Assembly: GCA_034509495.1 (NCBI GenBank)
Contig: CM067507.1
Location: 24,104,686 to 24,168,685, forward strand
DNA length: 64,000 nucleotides
Direction of reading: 5' to 3'
Origin: Acestrorhynchus altus
Taxonomy: Eukaryota > Chordata > Actinopteri > Characiformes > Acestrorhynchidae
Below are positions 44,780 to 57,914 of this stretch, in pieces (the stretch's first letter is position 1; each line of letters begins with the position of its first letter). The notes beneath the pieces are model-generated. The model worked only from the letters and a program-made list of their open reading frames with translations. It did not search any database and had not been told where the DNA came from. Position numbers and translations under genes: made by a program.

Positions 44780-44844
<65 letters not shown>

Positions 44845-46490
44845 TTAAAACATTGACTAGATGTGCAAAATGCACATGGTCCAAATATAGTAAGCTGAAT
44901 ATGACCTTAAATTTAGTAACTAAATATTATGCTAAAATATAGTATGTTATGTAGTATTAATAGTATTAATATGTCTTTGACATATTAAACTAAAATCAGT
45001 TTCAATTCATTTTAGGTCAAAGGGTTTTTTTTTTATTATTATTTAATATTTTTTTGTTTTGTTTTGGGTTTTTTTCACACTGAATAGTTGTGAACAGACA
45101 ACAAGCTTCAGAATGTTTCATCATCTGAGATTGTAATAGTTTTCAGTAATTTAGGCCACTCAAAGATTTAAAGTATTGTACATAATATTACTAAGCATAA
45201 AATGCTTACTTTATACTTTAACTGAGCAGAAGCACCCCGAGGAACAGACTGACCTAGATTGCGTACCCACAGACCCTTCAGCTACTCATATACAGATAAA
45301 AATGAATCACAACAAAACCACCAATACAGTAACTGCATTCTTGACATCTTCCCACCATGGGAACGCAATAAATTAGAGGCGAGGAAAATGATTAGAGTGA
45401 AAGCAATCATCTTCTAAAAGAGGAGATCATGGCTGGAGATGCTTTAAAGGGAGACTTCTTTCTGTACACATTTTCATCTCTCTCACCACATCTAAATAAA
45501 CAGCTTTTATTAAAAGACAACAGGGAAACTTAAAAGCAGTGAGCTTCAAGCAGCGGTGGCTTATCTTGTGTGCCACACTTCATAAGAAATTCATGCCGTC
45601 TTCACTTAGATTTGAGGGATTCCGTTTTTTTATTTTCCTTTTTCATTTTTATCTGAATGAATGTTTTTAATATTTTTTGAATGAAAAAGCAGACAAGTGT
45701 TGAGCCAGAGAGGGGAAAACTGTCTACATGATTTGCAACATCTGCAGCACTTTTTCTAATGCAGGTTGGGAGATTTGGGGTCTTCACACTTGTTTTTTTG
45801 AATATGTGCTAATGTTAAAGCAAAACATGTGTATGAGTTAGTAGTGTTGCTTTAGGTGCACATTAAGCACTGTTAAAATGCCATTAATGTGGCACAGAGA
45901 CATCAATATATATATTCAATATATGCTTAAAACATAAGAATTTTGTTTACACATTTCTGCAGCCAACAGTCGATGCAACTGCTGAATTTGTCTTCTTTAA
46001 TGTATCCACATATCATCACTTTCAGAGCAAAGGAGAGATGCTCATGAGCATTTTATTAGCAAGACACTCACTAGACAGGGCCTTCATTTCTCTCGAGTTC
46101 TTTGTGGCATGAATTGCACAAGATGTTGGAAACATTCCTTTGAGATTGTGGTCCATGTTGATATGATTCTGTCATACAATGCAGATTTTCCCGGAGCAGT
46201 TTTATGTTGTAAATTCCTCATCCTCCCATATACCAAATGGGTTATACTGGATTAATTCATCTGGTTAACACATAGTGAGAAGCACATGGTCAGCAACAAT
46301 GTTCAAACAGGATGTGACATACACATAATGTTTGGTTGGTATTAACCCCTTGAATTCTAGAACCCTAATTCTTAATCCTATTGCATAACCTATTCTGATT
46401 TCTAATGTAAGTTTATCTTATCTGCATGGTTCTATTTTAGGGTCGATGAAATTGATGCTACTTATGAGAGTTGCAGAGTATGTGCATACA
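44691..46490. other. Intergenic AT-rich DNA
   Basis: Contains a (TG)n tract and low-complexity T-rich stretches (45025-45080). No gene or recognisable repeat seen. Confidence 0.5.
44782..44838. repeat. (TG)n microsatellite
   Basis: About 28 TG units, roughly 90 bases after the right edge of a Tc1 relic, followed by a short (TA)n. Confidence 0.97.
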
Positions 46491-46499
46491 TACAGGGTC

Positions 46500-46925
46500 T
46501 AATAAGTTAACAGCCCAATGTGTGCCAAGAAAGCATTTCCCACACCATTACACCACCTCCACCAGCATGGATTCTTGGCACAAGAAAGGTTGGGTTCAAC
46601 GATATGCTGATGGCAGTTTTGACCCTACCGCCTCTGTGCCTCAGCAGAAAATTAGATTTATCAGACCAGGCTAAGCCTGTACCAGCCTGTGCCCAGAAGT
46701 GGAATCTGACATGGTTTCCAGTTATTGTAGCCCATTTGTCTCAGGTTTTGACACGTTGTGCATTCTGAATTCTGTTGTTGCCCATTCTTAGAATTCATGT
46801 GAACATGTGTATGGTGTCATTCATTGCCCTGCTGCCACATTATTGGTTGAGTGCATTATTGCCTGAACGAGCAGGAATACAGGTCTTCCTAATAAATTGC
46901 TGGGTGATGATATTTAATTAACTTT
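46500..46925 (-). repeat. Tc1-like relic of a fourth family
   Basis: The plus strand has TTTCCCACACCATTACACCA, CCACCAGCATGGATTC, TTTTGACCCTACCGCCTCT, TATCAGACCAGGC, AGCCCATTTGTCTCAGGTTT and an end-like AGGTCTTCCTAATAAATTGC. In order these match the antisense of a Tc1 family found in fish and amphibians that ends AGGTGTACCTAATAAAGTGG. Confidence 0.65.
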
Positions 46926-49557
46926 GGACGACACTAGACATTCATCAAGTAATTCTGTCAAAGTATAAAGGGCAGTTTACAGTTACAACATATGAGAAAG
47001 GTGGGTATACACAAAAATAATCTACAATGCTCTTCACAGCATTAAGGTAAATTAATGAACAAATACCTAGGAGAAACCTTTCCATAACACTTACATGCTA
47101 CATGAACAAGAAAGATTGGTTTGATTAAATGTGCTTAGATCTTTGTATCTCATGCAAGCAAGCATGTTTCATAGTCAATGATGAGAAGATAATTAAAAAG
47201 TAGATCAAGCTCATCAAGACTCTCCCTTGGGTCATTATCATTTTAATTAATAATACATGCAAATATGTTGAATGCTTCGAGCAGAGCCCTACTTGTTTAC
47301 CTAAGCTTTGTGTCTCGTTACTGGCGCAAAGCATGCTTTCGTAGAGCACTGCCAAAATTCTTCATGCTCGCTATTGTGCTGCTCAAAAAATGCTGAAACA
47401 AATCTCCCAATCGATATGTTTTAGCTGATAAAAACAAGAACTCAAGATAGAAGCTTCAGTATACTGGTCACAGATGGACTGTCATACATCCCTAACTGAA
47501 GATTACATACAAGCACTGGCCAATAAAATCAGACGGACTACAATGGAGGTTGCTTTTCGACTATGGCTACCCATTGCATTAAAGTGCAGTGCAATACACT
47601 AGGTCCAAGGATCCAGTTTGGGAGAATGACAGAAGCAACCAATACAATTCAGCTGTGATAGTTATTATAAATAGATATATAAAAGATAGATAAAGCCAGC
47701 TCTCTCTCAGGCAGCGTATATTAGCTTCCAGGATCCAGGATTTCACTGGCGTCTCTGAGGAATACTTCTCTTAATAACGCGTCTTGTGAGAAATGCCTAC
47801 AAAGTACTAGAGATAGCTATGAGTGAAATTCACATTAAAGTCCAGCAGATACTGGACTGGATTAGACTCTATTATGCACTGAAAAGGAACAAGGCCTGCT
47901 CTCTCCCTCCCAAAGTTTGGCTGTGCTCAACCAGCCGCTTGTTCCATCATTTATTAATCCTTGCTCATGATTCTTTTACAACACTCTTAGGCTTTGTTTA
48001 AAAGAGATGCACCACTTGATTGCTTTAATCACGTGCTTTATTTTTTTTTTAAAGACATGAGCTTAATTAAGACATTCATAAGGGGCATAATCATACTGTG
48101 GCAAAACACAGCTAGAGGTAACTGAGGATTAATTAGGTAGGAAGTCACTTGAAGCAGTGCTATTATACTGTGTGTAATGCGGAGTTGCTTTTTTCACCTT
48201 TAGTGGTCCACTTTACATAGGAATAGCAGGGGCTCACACAAAACAGATTCATTACCTAAAAAACTGAAAATTTCTGGGTCATAAACCTAAACTTACTCAT
48301 CTTTCAACACTACAGATGCCTTTCTTAAAGTCATGACAGACATGAGTACTACAATCTTAGATCACACCTCCTACAGAGGAGCTGCAAATATGTAAATGTT
48401 TTTAGAGCACAAACAGTCAAAAGCATCAAAACCATTAAACCAAGAATCACGCGCACAAACTTATGCCGTCTCTGCAGTTTCCCCAGGCTGAACACATTCC
48501 AATCATTTGGCATCCTCCTTGCTATTTGGCAGGCTTCACAGCGAGGAGTTTTCACCTCCATCTATGAATTATTAAACTTCATTCAGTTTGGAATCATTAC
48601 ACTGCTCTTTGGAGATTCAATTGAAGTTCGTGTTTACATAGTGGGAAAGCATTTGGGCATATACAGGATGCAGCCTTCCACTGCATTTTAAATTCTGTCT
48701 GCAGCCAGAGATCCTCTAATGAGCCTCCACCAGTTAAAATCAATTTATACATGTAAACACGTTCTAAGTCAGTGGATCTGAGTCTAACATTCTTTTGAGC
48801 ACATAAAAACTATGAAAAATGACAGATGTGGACCTACAAATCTTACTACAGATTTAAACAGCAGTAGTCGTCATTATGAGTGTTGATTTTCTGCACAAAA
48901 AAATCCATAATAAGTAATAAAATAAGATGTTCTCAGACACACTTACAGACTGCTGAAATATTATTGTTGTGTGAGCAGTAAACTCTTTCTGATGCATTCC
49001 ATTCCTGACTCTGAACTGTGCTGTTTAGAGCTGAAAAACACAAATGATGTCTAAAATAAAGCAATTGATCTTTATATCAATTAGTGTTTTATTATTTTGT
49101 CCCAAGGAAATGCTAATTACCCAACCCTGTTAGAACATAATTGCCCCGAGGCACACATAATTGCCCCGAGACTTGGGGGGTGAAGACAAGCACATGCATT
49201 CTCTGATACACATGAAGTCAGGCACAGCCTCTTTTTAAACTGCTGCCATACATCGACAAACATATGCCTCTACCCACCACAGAGAGCATGGCTAATTTTT
49301 GCTCTCTCACACTCTGGCTGTTGATGGCAAGCAGCATGACCCTGTCAACCTTGGATCAAAGTGGTAACGCATTAGACTGCTGAGCCACTTAGAGCCCAGC
49401 TGAGATTTCACACTAACTACTGACCACTGACCATTATGAGGAGCAATGCAGACGATCAGTTTATTTGAAACATATATGGAAAATTAAAAAATATATATCT
49501 ATGTATTTTCTTGGCTTGGCTTAGTGTCTACAGGTGCTAATATTATGCAGAGACCTC

Positions 49558-49592
<35 letters not shown>

Positions 49593-50690
49593 TATATATA
49601 AAAGAAGCACGGCACCGTAAAAGGTATGTCAGATCAAACTAAAAATCACAAATTGACTTGTTTTATTCAACAAATTTTGATTAAAGCCTTCTTTCAATAT
49701 TTTGTTGACTAAAACTAATTCAATACATAAAGATAGTTTAAGTTACCATCAGCTATCAGACACCAAACAATGAGAAACAACAGTAATGATAACCACTGTA
49801 ATCTTGAGATACATGAGGTAACTATTAATCATTTTGGGAAACCAAGAAATATAATAAATGTCTAAATATTAGAACAAAAAATGCTGATGGTGGAAGACGT
49901 AGGTGGTATCAGTATATACTTGAGATTCAATATCTGAAACAGGTGCCAGCTGTCCTCCAGTGCTGTATTTATGTGTCTACTTTGATACTTTGCTGTGATG
50001 AATCAATATGACCCAAATTCCACAACTGCCCTAACTAGGTCTCAGCCTCAATATTCAAAAGTTGGTCTGTAAAAATAAGAGCTACACAAATACCTAATCA
50101 TAATGTAGTTTTTAAATATATTTAAAATACATATCATCATGTAGATTCTTCCATACAGCCATATCTTATATTGCCAGTTTACTCACAACTACGCAGCATT
50201 CTTTTCTTCACAGAATTTGCTGGCTGATTTTAGGACTTGTTTGAAACATAAAGCTGAATGTGCATTTGTGGTTTAGGCTCTGAAACTATGGCACGGTCCA
50301 TTGTTCAATATTCACCAAGCCATTTCTCTCTTGGTTTTTAAAGTAAAAACTTGCTGATTTGAATTGTGTCTGTTTTCTTTTTTGTGTTTTGGTTTTTGAT
50401 ATTTATCATCAGTTCATTTCTGTTTTTATATCTGTTCACTTATTAGCTGATCTGTCTTCTGTTTATCCTACGTGTTTTTTGCTTTTTGGCCCCTGTTACA
50501 ATCACATGACTTGCCCACCAGTCTCAGGATCAAATGACTCAACACTGGTCTCAATCACCAGAGTACTGAACACACTGAGGTCTCTACACCTACTGACATC
50601 CATTCCATCTATTCCGATCCCATGGAAGTGTTCAGTAAAGTCAAGGCCACTAACTTCGTCTTGCCATTGCTTTAGTGACGCAATAGAACT
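46926..50690. other. Intergenic DNA without a recognised gene
   Basis: Unique-looking AT-rich DNA with one (TG)15 tract (49561-49590). The stretch 47690-48010 is complex and may be regulatory. A 70-codon minus-strand frame at 48349-48561 is described under findings. No transposon was recognised. Confidence 0.4.
49561..49590. repeat. (GT)15 microsatellite
   Basis: Fifteen GT units followed by ATTATATATA. Confidence 0.95.
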
Positions 50691-50697
50691 CATGGAG

Positions 50698-51215
50698 GGT
50701 GCTCCTCTGCCCAAGTCCTCTGTCTTTCCCTTTACGCAGGAAGAGGGGAAAGTGATGAAGGCATACGTAGAGGAGGCCCTGGCACCAGGCTTTATTCATT
50801 CATCCAAGTCCCCAGCAGCATCAGGGTTTTTGTTCATTAAAAAGAAGGATGGTGGCCTTCATTGACTATCGAGCACTCAATAACACTACCCAAATGTTTG
50901 CTTACACACTAACATTGATTCCGGTGGCTTTAGAACAACTGAGAGGGGCTCAGTATTTCAATAAATTAGACCTTCATAGTGTGTATAATCTCATCAGATT
51001 CCTGGAAGGAATGGAAAACCACCACGAATACTACGAATACTTGGTGAAGAATTACGGTTTGGGTAATCCCCCCTCAGTGTTCCAACCCTTCATCAGTGAT
51101 ACCCTGAGAGATATGATTGGACATTATGAAGTCACCTTTATTGATGAAATTTTAATTTACTCTTCTACCCTTGAACAATATAGTCTCCAAGTGTGTCCAT
51201 CCTCAAATGTCTGCT
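50698..51215 (+). pseudogene. Ty3/gypsy reverse transcriptase relic
   Basis: The N-terminal part reads LPKSSVFPF, SPAASGFLFIKKKDG and then, after a frameshift near 50850-50865, DYRALNN and FNKLDLHSVYNLI, the usual KDG...DYR.LN...LDL order. The catalytic YxDD-type box is FIDEILIYS, so the second Asp is Glu. It is interrupted by frameshift and stop and lacks part of the palm (NAPAVFQ is NPPSVFQ). An old retrotransposon copy with no coding capacity. Confidence 0.9.
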
Positions 51216-51880
51216 AGAAAACAAACTATGTCAGTACGGGGAGAAATGTGAATTCCACTTGCAGCCTGTGTCTTTCTTGGGTTATGTGGTAACATTCAAC
51301 AGGGTTACTATGAGCAACCAAAGGATGCAGTTACTATTTGGCCAGTCCCTAACACTGTCAAAGACCTACAGCGCTTTTTGGGCTTCTCAAATTTCTATAG
51401 ATGGTTATTTAGGAATTTCAGCAATATAGCTGCCCCCCACTATTCAAGGGTGCCCCCAAAAATCATGGACTGTCCAAGCTGAGCAGGCCTTCAACAGTCA
51501 ACCACTGCACCTGTGCTTAGTTATCTGAATCCCAATGAGCCATTTGTGGTGGAGGTGGACGCATCAGAGACCAGTATAGGTGCTATGTTATTGCAACATA
51601 AGCATGAGCCCCTGAAACTGACCAGTAGTGTTTTATTTCTCCCACTGAGAGAAACTACTCAATAGGAGATTGTGATCTCCTAACAGTTACACTCACACTT
51701 GAGGAATGGCAGCATTGGCTAGAAGGGACATTGCACCCATTACTAGTGCTAACAGACCATAAAAACCTTGAAAACATCCTGACAAGCTCGTTGGTCTCTG
51801 TTCTTTTCTAAATTCCACTTCACCTTGTCTTATCGCCAGGTAGTCGCAACACAAAGGCCGATTCCCTGTCCAGGCAGTAT
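51216..51880 (+). pseudogene. Ty3/gypsy connection and RNase H relic
   Basis: Pieces in different frames: CEFHLQPVSFLGYVV, FVVEVDASETSIGAMLLQ (RNase H first Asp present), EEWQHWLEG, LLVLTDHKNLENI and SRNTKADSLSRQY. This is the standard order between RT and integrase. Several frameshifts and stops, for example at 51663. Confidence 0.88.
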
Positions 51881-52129
51881 AAAATGGAGGAAAATGCCCA
51901 CATTGACACATAGTGTCCATGTATCCTACCACCTTCTGTGCTTGTTTCTCCCATACAATGTTCAGTTCAAATCACCATTAAGAGACAATCCTGCTCCCAG
52001 TAATTGTCCCTGTAATCTGCTTTATGTGCATTCTCATTACAGAGATGCACTTATTGCAGCACTTGCAGTCTTGGTGGGAGCACGAGTAAAAAAAAACACC
52101 TAAAAATGTCATTACCCTTGTCACTGATC

Positions 52130-52450
52130 TTCCAGCGTCAGAGGTATATACCATGATACTTACTGTAGTCAGCCATTTCTCCCATTGTTAGATGCATTCA
52201 GTTCAGCTCTCTAACCACAGCCTTTGATACTGCCATGACATTGTATGAACATGTTTAGGAGGTTTGGAGTACCACAGGAGATCCTATCCGAACGTGGTTC
52301 CCAATTCATCTCTCAGGTCTGGAAAGATTTCTTTGAATATCTATTGGTCAATATCAATCTGACTTCAGCATATCAACCACAGGCAAATGGCAAGGCAACC
52401 AATCAAGAAGTAGGTAAGTACATGTACCTTAATTGTGCTCAGAAACCTAT
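52130..52450 (+). pseudogene. Ty3/gypsy integrase core relic
   Basis: LTVVSHFSH replaces the usual VVDRFSK, so the first catalytic Asp is lost and a stop follows. FGVPQEILSERGSQF has Glu for the second catalytic Asp. SAYQPQANGKATNQEVGKYM corresponds to YHPQSNGQTERxNQ. The HHCC zinc-binding part cannot be found. Confidence 0.88.
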
Positions 52451-52669
52451 GGATTGGTCCAAATATCAGAACTCTCTCACAAACTCCACAACAGAATCCG
52501 TTCCAATGTGTGCTGGCATACCAAACTCCACTTGCTCCTTGGACCACTGCTCAAACAGATGTCCCAGCAGTGGATTCCTGGATGTAGTGTAGTGAGGATA
52601 TCTAACACTTTCCATGTCTCCCTTCCTTAGCCTGTTATACCTGGTCCCTTGTTATACTGGACTCCCACG

Positions 52670-52840
52670 TGGTGGTGAGCTACAATACCTACACCATTGA
52701 GAAGGTTAGGGTCCAGAAGTTTGGAGTTGAGTTCCAGCTAAACAGGGTCTGGATCCTGTTCACACTGTGGACTTCCACTCCCATTATTCTGGCAAGCCTG
52801 CGCAGGAATACCCTGTCCAGCTCCTGCCCAGGCCATCGTG
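52670..52840 (+). pseudogene. Chromodomain relic at the gypsy pol C-terminus
   Basis: Starting near 52670, one frame reads RGGELQYLHH, then after stops GPEVWS, VPAKQGLDPVHTVDF and KPAQEYPV. This follows the pattern LQYLVDWEGYGPEERSW of fish chromovirus integrases, so the element was of the chromodomain type. Flanking LTRs were not identified. Confidence 0.55.
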
Positions 52841-53439
52841 TCCAGTGCTCAGTGAGTCCTTGTCCTTTCCAGTTTAGTCAGGTGTCGGGGGGTTGTTTGG
52901 TCGGCTTGTCTGGCTCCTCTGGTGCTTTGGGGGTTGATCATGAGTGTCGGTCCCTTTCCAGGACATTGTGTTATTGAACAGGATTTTGGATATGCCTTCC
53001 TTGTTCCAGTCTGCCTGTTTCTTGACCCCTGTCTGTCCTGACGATGAGAACTGGAATGCCCTACATAAAAGTCCTCTACACATGCAGACTGCCTCACTCT
53101 GTATGTTACAATCACAGAGCTTTCCAGGCATGAATGAATATCATAGGATAATACAGCGTTAATGAATCTGTGTTAATATTCTGATTGACAGAATGTGCAC
53201 AGTGTATTTTAGCTGGACTGTTCTGTTCTGCTTCTCATAAAATGATCCCAAAGCCAGTATTGTAGTATTGTGTATGTTTACTCAGATAGAACCTACATAT
53301 TAAAAGAAAAGTGTATGTTTTGAATTGTTCTTTCAATACAGTCTGACAATACCAGCAAGCAACATACAGTTAATTACATTTTTATGTTATTATTATTCTA
53401 TTTTTTAGTACTGGAAAATGTTATTTGACTTTAACAATA

Positions 53440-53640
53440 GTACAACCCATTTTATGCTAAATGAACCAGAGGGTTTTTTCACCAATTTAAAAAAATTTAA
53501 TCAGACAAAGAACATCCAGTGTATATACATAGTTTTTAAACATCCAAATACATTATTTCAAAAGATTTGTTTGGTTCTATATAGAACCATTGTCTTTATT
53601 GGAGAACCCTTAAATAATCTGTTTTAAAAGAGTGTATCTG
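53440..53640. repeat. AAGGGTTCTTT-family element, degenerate
   Basis: AACCAGAGGGTTTTTTCACC, TTGGTTCTATATAGAACCAT (a perfect small palindrome) and GGAGAACCCTTAAATA. Confidence 0.4.
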
Positions 53641-54568
53641 TATATGTGAAAGGCCAAAATAACCATTTCCAAGAAATGCACAATGCCCTTATAAGACTGC
53701 AGCAATGGAGACTACATATTTTATGTGCAAATGAAGTGCCATCTGGTGGTCCCTAAGAAGATGAGCTTTCAGGTAAGATTATAAAAAAAGGGTATTGGCT
53801 CATAGCACTACATATAATTTAGTTGAAATGAAATAATGCTTTAATATTCTACCTGATGCCAATTTTTAGACATATTATGTAGGAAGTAAGTAGTAGAAAA
53901 GAGTAAGTAAATAAAAAACTTCTGTAATTAGAGTAGAATGTTATTTCCTTCATTGCTAAAATGGTTAAGCTTGTAAGCATTTTGTAGCTTTCAGCTTCAT
54001 TATAGCTTTAATATCACTAGAGTAAACCTACACAGCAAGTGTCAACTCGAGGTATATCACAGTTATGCAGGATTTTTCTGAGGTATAGTTTTTACAGACT
54101 CTCAGTGAGGAAGTGATATTTGCTCAAAAGTATCAGACACAAATCAGACACAAATGGTCATCCCTCACCAGAGCAGAACCAGGCATCTCAGCTAATTGCA
54201 AATATTTACAGGGCAGCAGAGCGCTGATTGCTCTGGCATGGCAAACAGCCGCCTCATTCCAGAAGGACTGTGCCAGCCACGGCTCCTCAGATTAATGAGC
54301 CTGGGCCAAGAGGGAGCGATGACCAAGCATTTCATTACAGGCTAACAACAAAAGCACATTCAGCACAGCCATGCATCCCTGCTCCATTTGGACAGAGACA
54401 ACCGCACTGCTGTAGACAAGGAACGCCTCCAACAGTCCTCTTCCTAATTAATATACTTGATGCCCACATGGCTACTTAGGCCCTCTAGTTACAAACCTGT
54501 TTCTCTGTTTTTGTTTTAAGTAAGTTGTACTGTTTTCTCTCTTTCTCTGTGTCTCTCACACACACACG

Positions 54569-54589
54569 TATATATATATATATATATAT
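54569..54589. repeat. (TA)n microsatellite
   Basis: Ten TA units preceded by a short (CA)n. Confidence 0.95.
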
Positions 54590-54854
54590 CCTATTCTGGC
54601 CACAGAACCCATGAGGTACATCACCTGAACCTCGTATTTTGGATACTTTAGGACTTCTGTTTGCACTCCCTCCATGCATGACTTATTTCTATTGTGCTTT
54701 CGGTTTACAGTTTGTTTTTCTCATGTCTAAACAAGAATTTTTACTGTTTACTGCCTCTGTGTTTATTGTCCAAATTTTATGATGACCCTAACTCTGCATT
54801 AGCTCGGTGCATCATTGTCTAGTAAGTGCTTTAGGTCACTAATATCAGGGATAA

Positions 54855-54857
<3 letters not shown>

Positions 54858-54909
<52 letters not shown>

Positions 54910-54927
54910 AAATATATATATATATAT
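54858..54927. repeat. (TA)n microsatellite, two breaks
   Basis: About 70 bp of alternating TA with AATAT and AAAATA interruptions. Confidence 0.95.
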
Positions 54928-57619
54928 TTACATCAGTGATGGAAGGTAGGACTAATGTGTAAACATCTACAGATAAGAGTAGTTAAGAGTATTTAACCTC
55001 GATCTGCTCCAGGAGCTGGGGAGTATGCCTGATTCTGCCTCTGGCTCTATATCTAATAACTCCACACCATCTGAGGCCTGTGATGCATGCAAAAGTACTA
55101 AAGCAATAGAACACCTGAAGTGCAGCAAGCCCTTTGGAGACTTTGTCTTAAAGCTTTTAGTGTCGTTTTGCTCTTTTCCTCTTGTCTTTTACATTACTAA
55201 GTGTGTTTCTGCAATTATTAGTTATTAGTTCAGTGGAGTGACAAGCTTAGGGGAAAAAAATGTGCTGTTGTGGTGAGACAGCAACACGGTTTGAATGCAT
55301 CTGGAACTAAATGCTGTATAAAATCCAATTCATCATAACAAATGTACAAACCTCACAAAACTTCAGTTAGACAGGGAAGGATTCGTGACTTTTGTATGAG
55401 TGTGCTGGCCTGAGAGAAGAGAACAGAGCATGATAAGAAATCAGCTCATGGCTCATGCAGTGCATCTTCCCCTCCACAGAACATTAGGAAAGGAGTGGGA
55501 GTAGAGTGATTGAAAGCACCGAGACCAGCCCTGGCTCACAGGTGCTGCTGACAGATGAAGTGAATATGTTGTATGCAGCAGGGGAGCCTTTAAATCGATG
55601 GAGATGCATAGAGCCTACGATGAAGGAAGGCCAGCTCTACCTGCCTTGCCCAGAGGCATTCTCTACAGTGATTTAAAGCTCTGTCTTTGGTGTACTGAAG
55701 GAGTCCATGGTGATTCCAGGTTATAGAGGCGGTCAAATAAGAATTCAGCAGATGAAGTGGGCAGTGCAAAATTAAACCTGCTAGATCAAAGTTCATGTTT
55801 TTGCATAAGTTTAATGTTCATCAATAGATTTACTGTATTTAAGGATATTTAAATTGTTACTGTTCATTATATTCATGGAATATATTTTAAATAGCAGGTC
55901 AAATGCAATTAGAGAAATGCCCAAATATCCACTGTCTGTGCACACAGACAATGTAATAGATTCTAGTGATTCCAGGAATGTACTAAAGTAGATTCCTACA
56001 CAATAAGGCTGAATTCAGAGGCCTGAATGATAGAGTAACCAAGGGAAGACATGTCCTTGATTTAGGTCTCTGTAGACACTCAGAGCCCACTCAAAGAGCT
56101 TGAGCATAGCTGCACTGTACCTCTAAACTGGTGCGTGGGCTCTTCTCTACCACTAACGACTCCACACAAACACCTGAGGAGAATTTTTTCAGTCCATCTA
56201 GTTTCCAGCAGTGTTTTCCAACCCTTGTCCAGGAGTACCTATTGCCCAATAGATTTTAATATTTTCTCTGACCCATAAACTCCAGTTACTCTGATGTAAC
56301 TAATCAGGCTGCAAATGCACCTCAGTGCTAACATAATTTTAAAAAGAGAGAGGGAGAAATGTGTGATGCCTGCTAGACCATTTAAGAATCAATTTTATGT
56401 TCATTCCTAGCCTTGTTTGTAAACAAGGTTTTCTGAGTTGTAGTCTATGCATCAAAAGCTAAAATGCGCAAGATAGGGGGTATTCCATGACCAGGGTCAT
56501 GTTACAAAGTTCCAGGTGTGAATGGGAACCAGGGCTGTTACATTTGGTACTTTGGGTACAATTCTCTCCTACTGGCCACTGGATATTCAACAGGGTACCT
56601 AAGGGTAAAGAACTCTCTGAGGAGAGGATTCCAGCACCAACCGGTGCAGCTGTGGTTCCACACCCAAGAGGCTTAAAGCAATGCTAGACAATAATGCTAG
56701 TCAAACAAAATATTGACACTATGGGCACAATTTGGACATGATCACTGTGATGTGTACTCACTTGTGTTGCCAGCTATTTGGACAGTAATGGCTGTGCCTT
56801 GAGTTATTTTCAGAAGACATTAAATCTATATTGGTATACAAGCTGTACACTGACTACTCTAGGTTATGTCCAAGTTTCATCTCTATAGTGTTGTCCCATG
56901 AAAATATATAATAAAATATTTGCAGAAATGTGAGGGTTGAACACACTTCTGTGATATATGGTATATATGAATTGAATGGTCTGAATGGCCTGTACACAAT
57001 CAGACTAAAATATATCAGTTCTGATTGTGTATCATTGAGAATACTGAAATATATACTAAAATAAAATGCTCTTTTTAACTTTCATGTAAATGTATGAAGA
57101 TAAACTGCTGCAAGTTGAATAGGCAGACATTACTTGTGCATCTCAAAACAAATGTAATGTCATTAAAAAGCTCAATTGTGATCACAATTTCATTCATAAA
57201 GATAAACTGTAATATTTTATATTCTTTACATGTAAAGTGACATTTCAAACCCTTTTTGTTTTACTGTTGATCAGTTTGGCTTATATCTCAAAATATCAGA
57301 AATTATTAGAAATATTAGAAATGTTTAATTGAAATTTGAATAGATTACTAATCACAGTATCAACTATAAAAAATATATCATTATGTATCACTTCAAATGT
57401 AATGAAAATAAAATATGACAGTTTAATTTTTTGAATTAAATTATCAAAAACTTATATAATAACTTATATAAATATATATATATATGACAACAAACATCTT
57501 TGCTTCATTAATATGTCAGAATGTGGACAGAACTTAAGTGATATGCGGTCGGGCAAAGTCAAGCTGGCAGCTCATGAGCTGGATAGAGTAAATGAAGATT
57601 AACAAAATATGTAAGATAC

Positions 57620-57677
57620 CTCATAAGGAACATCTTTGACATCCAGCACATGTCCCTCTAGGATTGCTGCATTAGCC
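57620..57677 (-). CDS. Candidate exon of an unidentified gene
   Basis: A 58-nt block between CACATTTTAG and a donor GAG|GTATCT. The only open frame (one leading base, then 19 codons) reads ANAAILEGHVLDVKDVPYE. The balanced residue composition and clean borders suggest an exon, but I do not recognise the protein. Its entry phase needs two bases from the previous exon, while the candidate at 59445-59514 ends on a codon boundary, so an exon between them would be missing. Confidence 0.3.
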
Positions 57678-57914
57678 CTAAAATGTGTAGTGAAATGTAG
57701 GACAAATGATGGGAAACAGCAGCTCACTTTATTTTTTTGCATAATCCCTAAACTAATATGGATTCTTCTACAGATGATACATACTGCTAATGGCACTGCT
57801 GAAGTTAACATGAATCTGTTTCATCTTTTTCTACAACCTGTTTATTCAAAATTAATTACAAAATGATTACAAATACAGTATTCCAGTTAGGTCAACCGTT
57901 ATTAGAGGCTGATA

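Larger units (their letters stand above)
53161..57600. other. Intergenic DNA
   Basis: Contains an AAGGGTTCTTT-type repeat near 53440-53640, (TA)n tracts, and complex stretches at 54180-54480 and 55490-55800 that may be regulatory. No gene recognised. Confidence 0.4.

Noticed and set aside
55590..55796. A 68-codon minus-strand frame
   Set aside because: No domain or start context. The sequence might be conserved noncoding DNA, but nothing seen supports a protein.
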